Source: Pseudomonas berkeleyensis (lineage in GTDB: Bacteria; Pseudomonadota; Gammaproteobacteria; Pseudomonadales; Pseudomonadaceae). Taken from it: DNA of 64,000 bases. A program made the translations under genes and the position numbers. The stretch covers positions 4,096,001 through 4,160,000 of the forward strand of contig NZ_CP059139.1 of NCBI RefSeq assembly GCF_014109765.1, read 5' to 3'. Positions within the stretch are counted from its first letter, which is position 1. Each line of letters begins with the position of its first letter. This document shows positions 63,198-64,000 of the stretch, piece by piece. The notes beneath the pieces are model-generated. The model saw nothing but the letters and a program-made list of their open reading frames with translations, was not told the origin of the DNA and searched no databases.

Positions 63198-64000
63198 ATG
63201 TTGCACAAAACCCTGATCGCTTCACTACTCGGCCTGGCCCTGGTCGGCTGTGGTCAGCAGGATCCCAAGGCCAAGGTCAGCGCCGCGTTGACCGAAGGCG
63301 TGATCCTTCCGGCTTACAACAGCTGGCAGGAGGCCGACCGCCAACTGGCCAGCAGCGCCGCCGCGTTCTGCGCCGGCAGCGCCGATCTGCCCGCCGCGCG
63401 CCAGGCCTTCCTTGGTGCCCAGAGTGCCTGGGCCGGTTTGCAGCCAGTGCTGCTCGGCCCGCTCGCCGAAGGCAACCGCGCCTGGCAGATCCAGTTCTGG
63501 CCGGACAAGAAGAACCTGGTGCAGCGCCAGGTCGAAGCCTTGCTCAACAGCAAGCCGCAGCTGAGTGCTGACGACCTGGCCAGCGCCAGCGTGGTGGTGC
63601 AAGGCCTGACCGCTTACGAATACCTGCTGTTCGACCCGAACCTGGATCTCAACCAGGCCGAGCAGAAGGCCCGCTACTGCCCGCTGCTGGAATCCATCGG
63701 CAAACACCAGCAGGCGCTCGCCGCCGATATCCTCGCTCAGTGGCAGGCCAAGGAAGGCACCGCGGCGCAGCTCAAAGCCTTCCCCAACGAGCGCTACGCC
63801 GACTCCAACGAAGCCATCGCCGAGCTGCTGCGCGTGCAGGTCAGCGCCCTGGATGGTCTGAAGAAGAAGCTCGGCGCGCCCATGGGCCGCCAGAGCAAGG
63901 GCATTCCCCAGCCTTACCAGGCCGAAGCCTGGCGCAGCGCGGCCAGCCTGGCCAACCTCGGCGCGGCGCTGGCCAATGCCGAACTGCTCTGGCATGGCAC
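63198..64000 (+). CDS. Imelysin-family lipoprotein, C-terminus beyond window
   Basis: Starts MLHKTLIASLLGLALVGC; the lipobox ends at C18. About 267 residues lie in the window and the gene continues past base 64000. The imelysin fold is indicated by FWPDKKNLV and GLTAYEYLLFD (about 135), where the family GxHxxE signature is here GLTAYE. It is a Fur-regulated iron-binding or iron-uptake-associated protein, paired with the DUF1111 gene. The 3' part cannot be judged. Confidence 0.83.
   Translation, partial: MLHKTLIASLLGLALVGCGQQDPKAKVSAALTEGVILPAYNSWQEADRQLASSAAAFCAGSADLPAARQAFLGAQSAWAGLQPVLLGPLAEGNRAWQIQFWPDKKNLVQRQVEALLNSKPQLSADDLASASVVVQGLTAYEYLLFDPNLDLNQAEQKARYCPLLESIGKHQQALAADILAQWQAKEGTAAQLKAFPNERYADSNEAIAELLRVQVSALDGLKKKLGAPMGRQSKGIPQPYQAEAWRSAASLANLGAALANAELLWHG

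Overview
The window is high-GC, densely coded bacterial chromosome of a Pseudomonas-type gammaproteobacterium. Supporting evidence includes a Fiu/PiuA-type receptor with PiuC, a McpS-type chemoreceptor, a DUF1111/imelysin pair, several AraC/GlxA and MocR regulators, and REP-like GTAGGGTGCGC repeats. The species cannot be fixed from sequence alone. No rRNA, tRNA, CRISPR, integrase or transposase gene was seen.

Layout. (1) 1-5166: an operon for a type III glutamine-synthetase-like ligase (GmaS/GlnT) and three glutamate-synthase-like subunits (MgsABC/GlxBCD), divergent from a XRE-cupin regulator. (2) 5167-10008: nhaA behind a strongly folded leader, a thioesterase, an AraC/GlxA regulator and a MocR regulator. 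(3) 10246-17466: a TetR-controlled acyl-CoA cluster (dienoyl-CoA-isomerase-like crotonase, CrtI-like flavoprotein, ferredoxin-type reductase, acyl-CoA ligase, hydrolase). (4) 17648-18904: an amine oxidase whose modules are circularly permuted. (5) About 18905-22560: an AT-rich, probably transferred island (AraC/GlxA regulator, alpha/beta hydrolase, exported metallo-beta-lactamase-fold enzyme). (6) 22898-41572: a large amine/sugar cluster with a polyamine-type ABC importer, two related GT-B glycosyltransferases, an AmgK-like sugar kinase, a truncated GlmU-like uridylyltransferase, three small DUF861 cupins, two aldehyde dehydrogenases, two FAD amine oxidoreductases, a CBM9-like protein and IclR/GntR regulators. 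(7) 41604-49881: siderophore-iron uptake (ABC importer, PiuC, TonB receptor) divergent from a two-component system. (8) 49887-50325: a 124-bp tandem repeat array. (9) 50578-58299: purU-folD plus a four-subunit sarcosine-oxidase/N-methylglutamate-dehydrogenase-type enzyme and an IclR regulator. (10) 58706-64000: a chemoreceptor, an SH3/C39-like protein, and a Fur-type DUF1111-imelysin pair cut by the window end.

How the parts work together. Regions 1 and 9 together reconstitute the indirect (N-methylglutamate) methylamine pathway: GmaS and MgsABC make N-methylglutamate, the Mgd/Sox-like enzyme releases the C1 unit, and FolD plus PurU carry it to formate. Region 6 is the best candidate for an undescribed system. 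Its gene content suggests import of an amine, conjugation to a sugar made reactive by a dedicated kinase and uridylyltransferase, oxidation of the conjugate, and aldehyde clean-up, by analogy with the gamma-glutamyl masking of putrescine in the Puu pathway. That function is inference. The gene content and the repeat element at the end of the truncated GlmU-like gene are seen directly.
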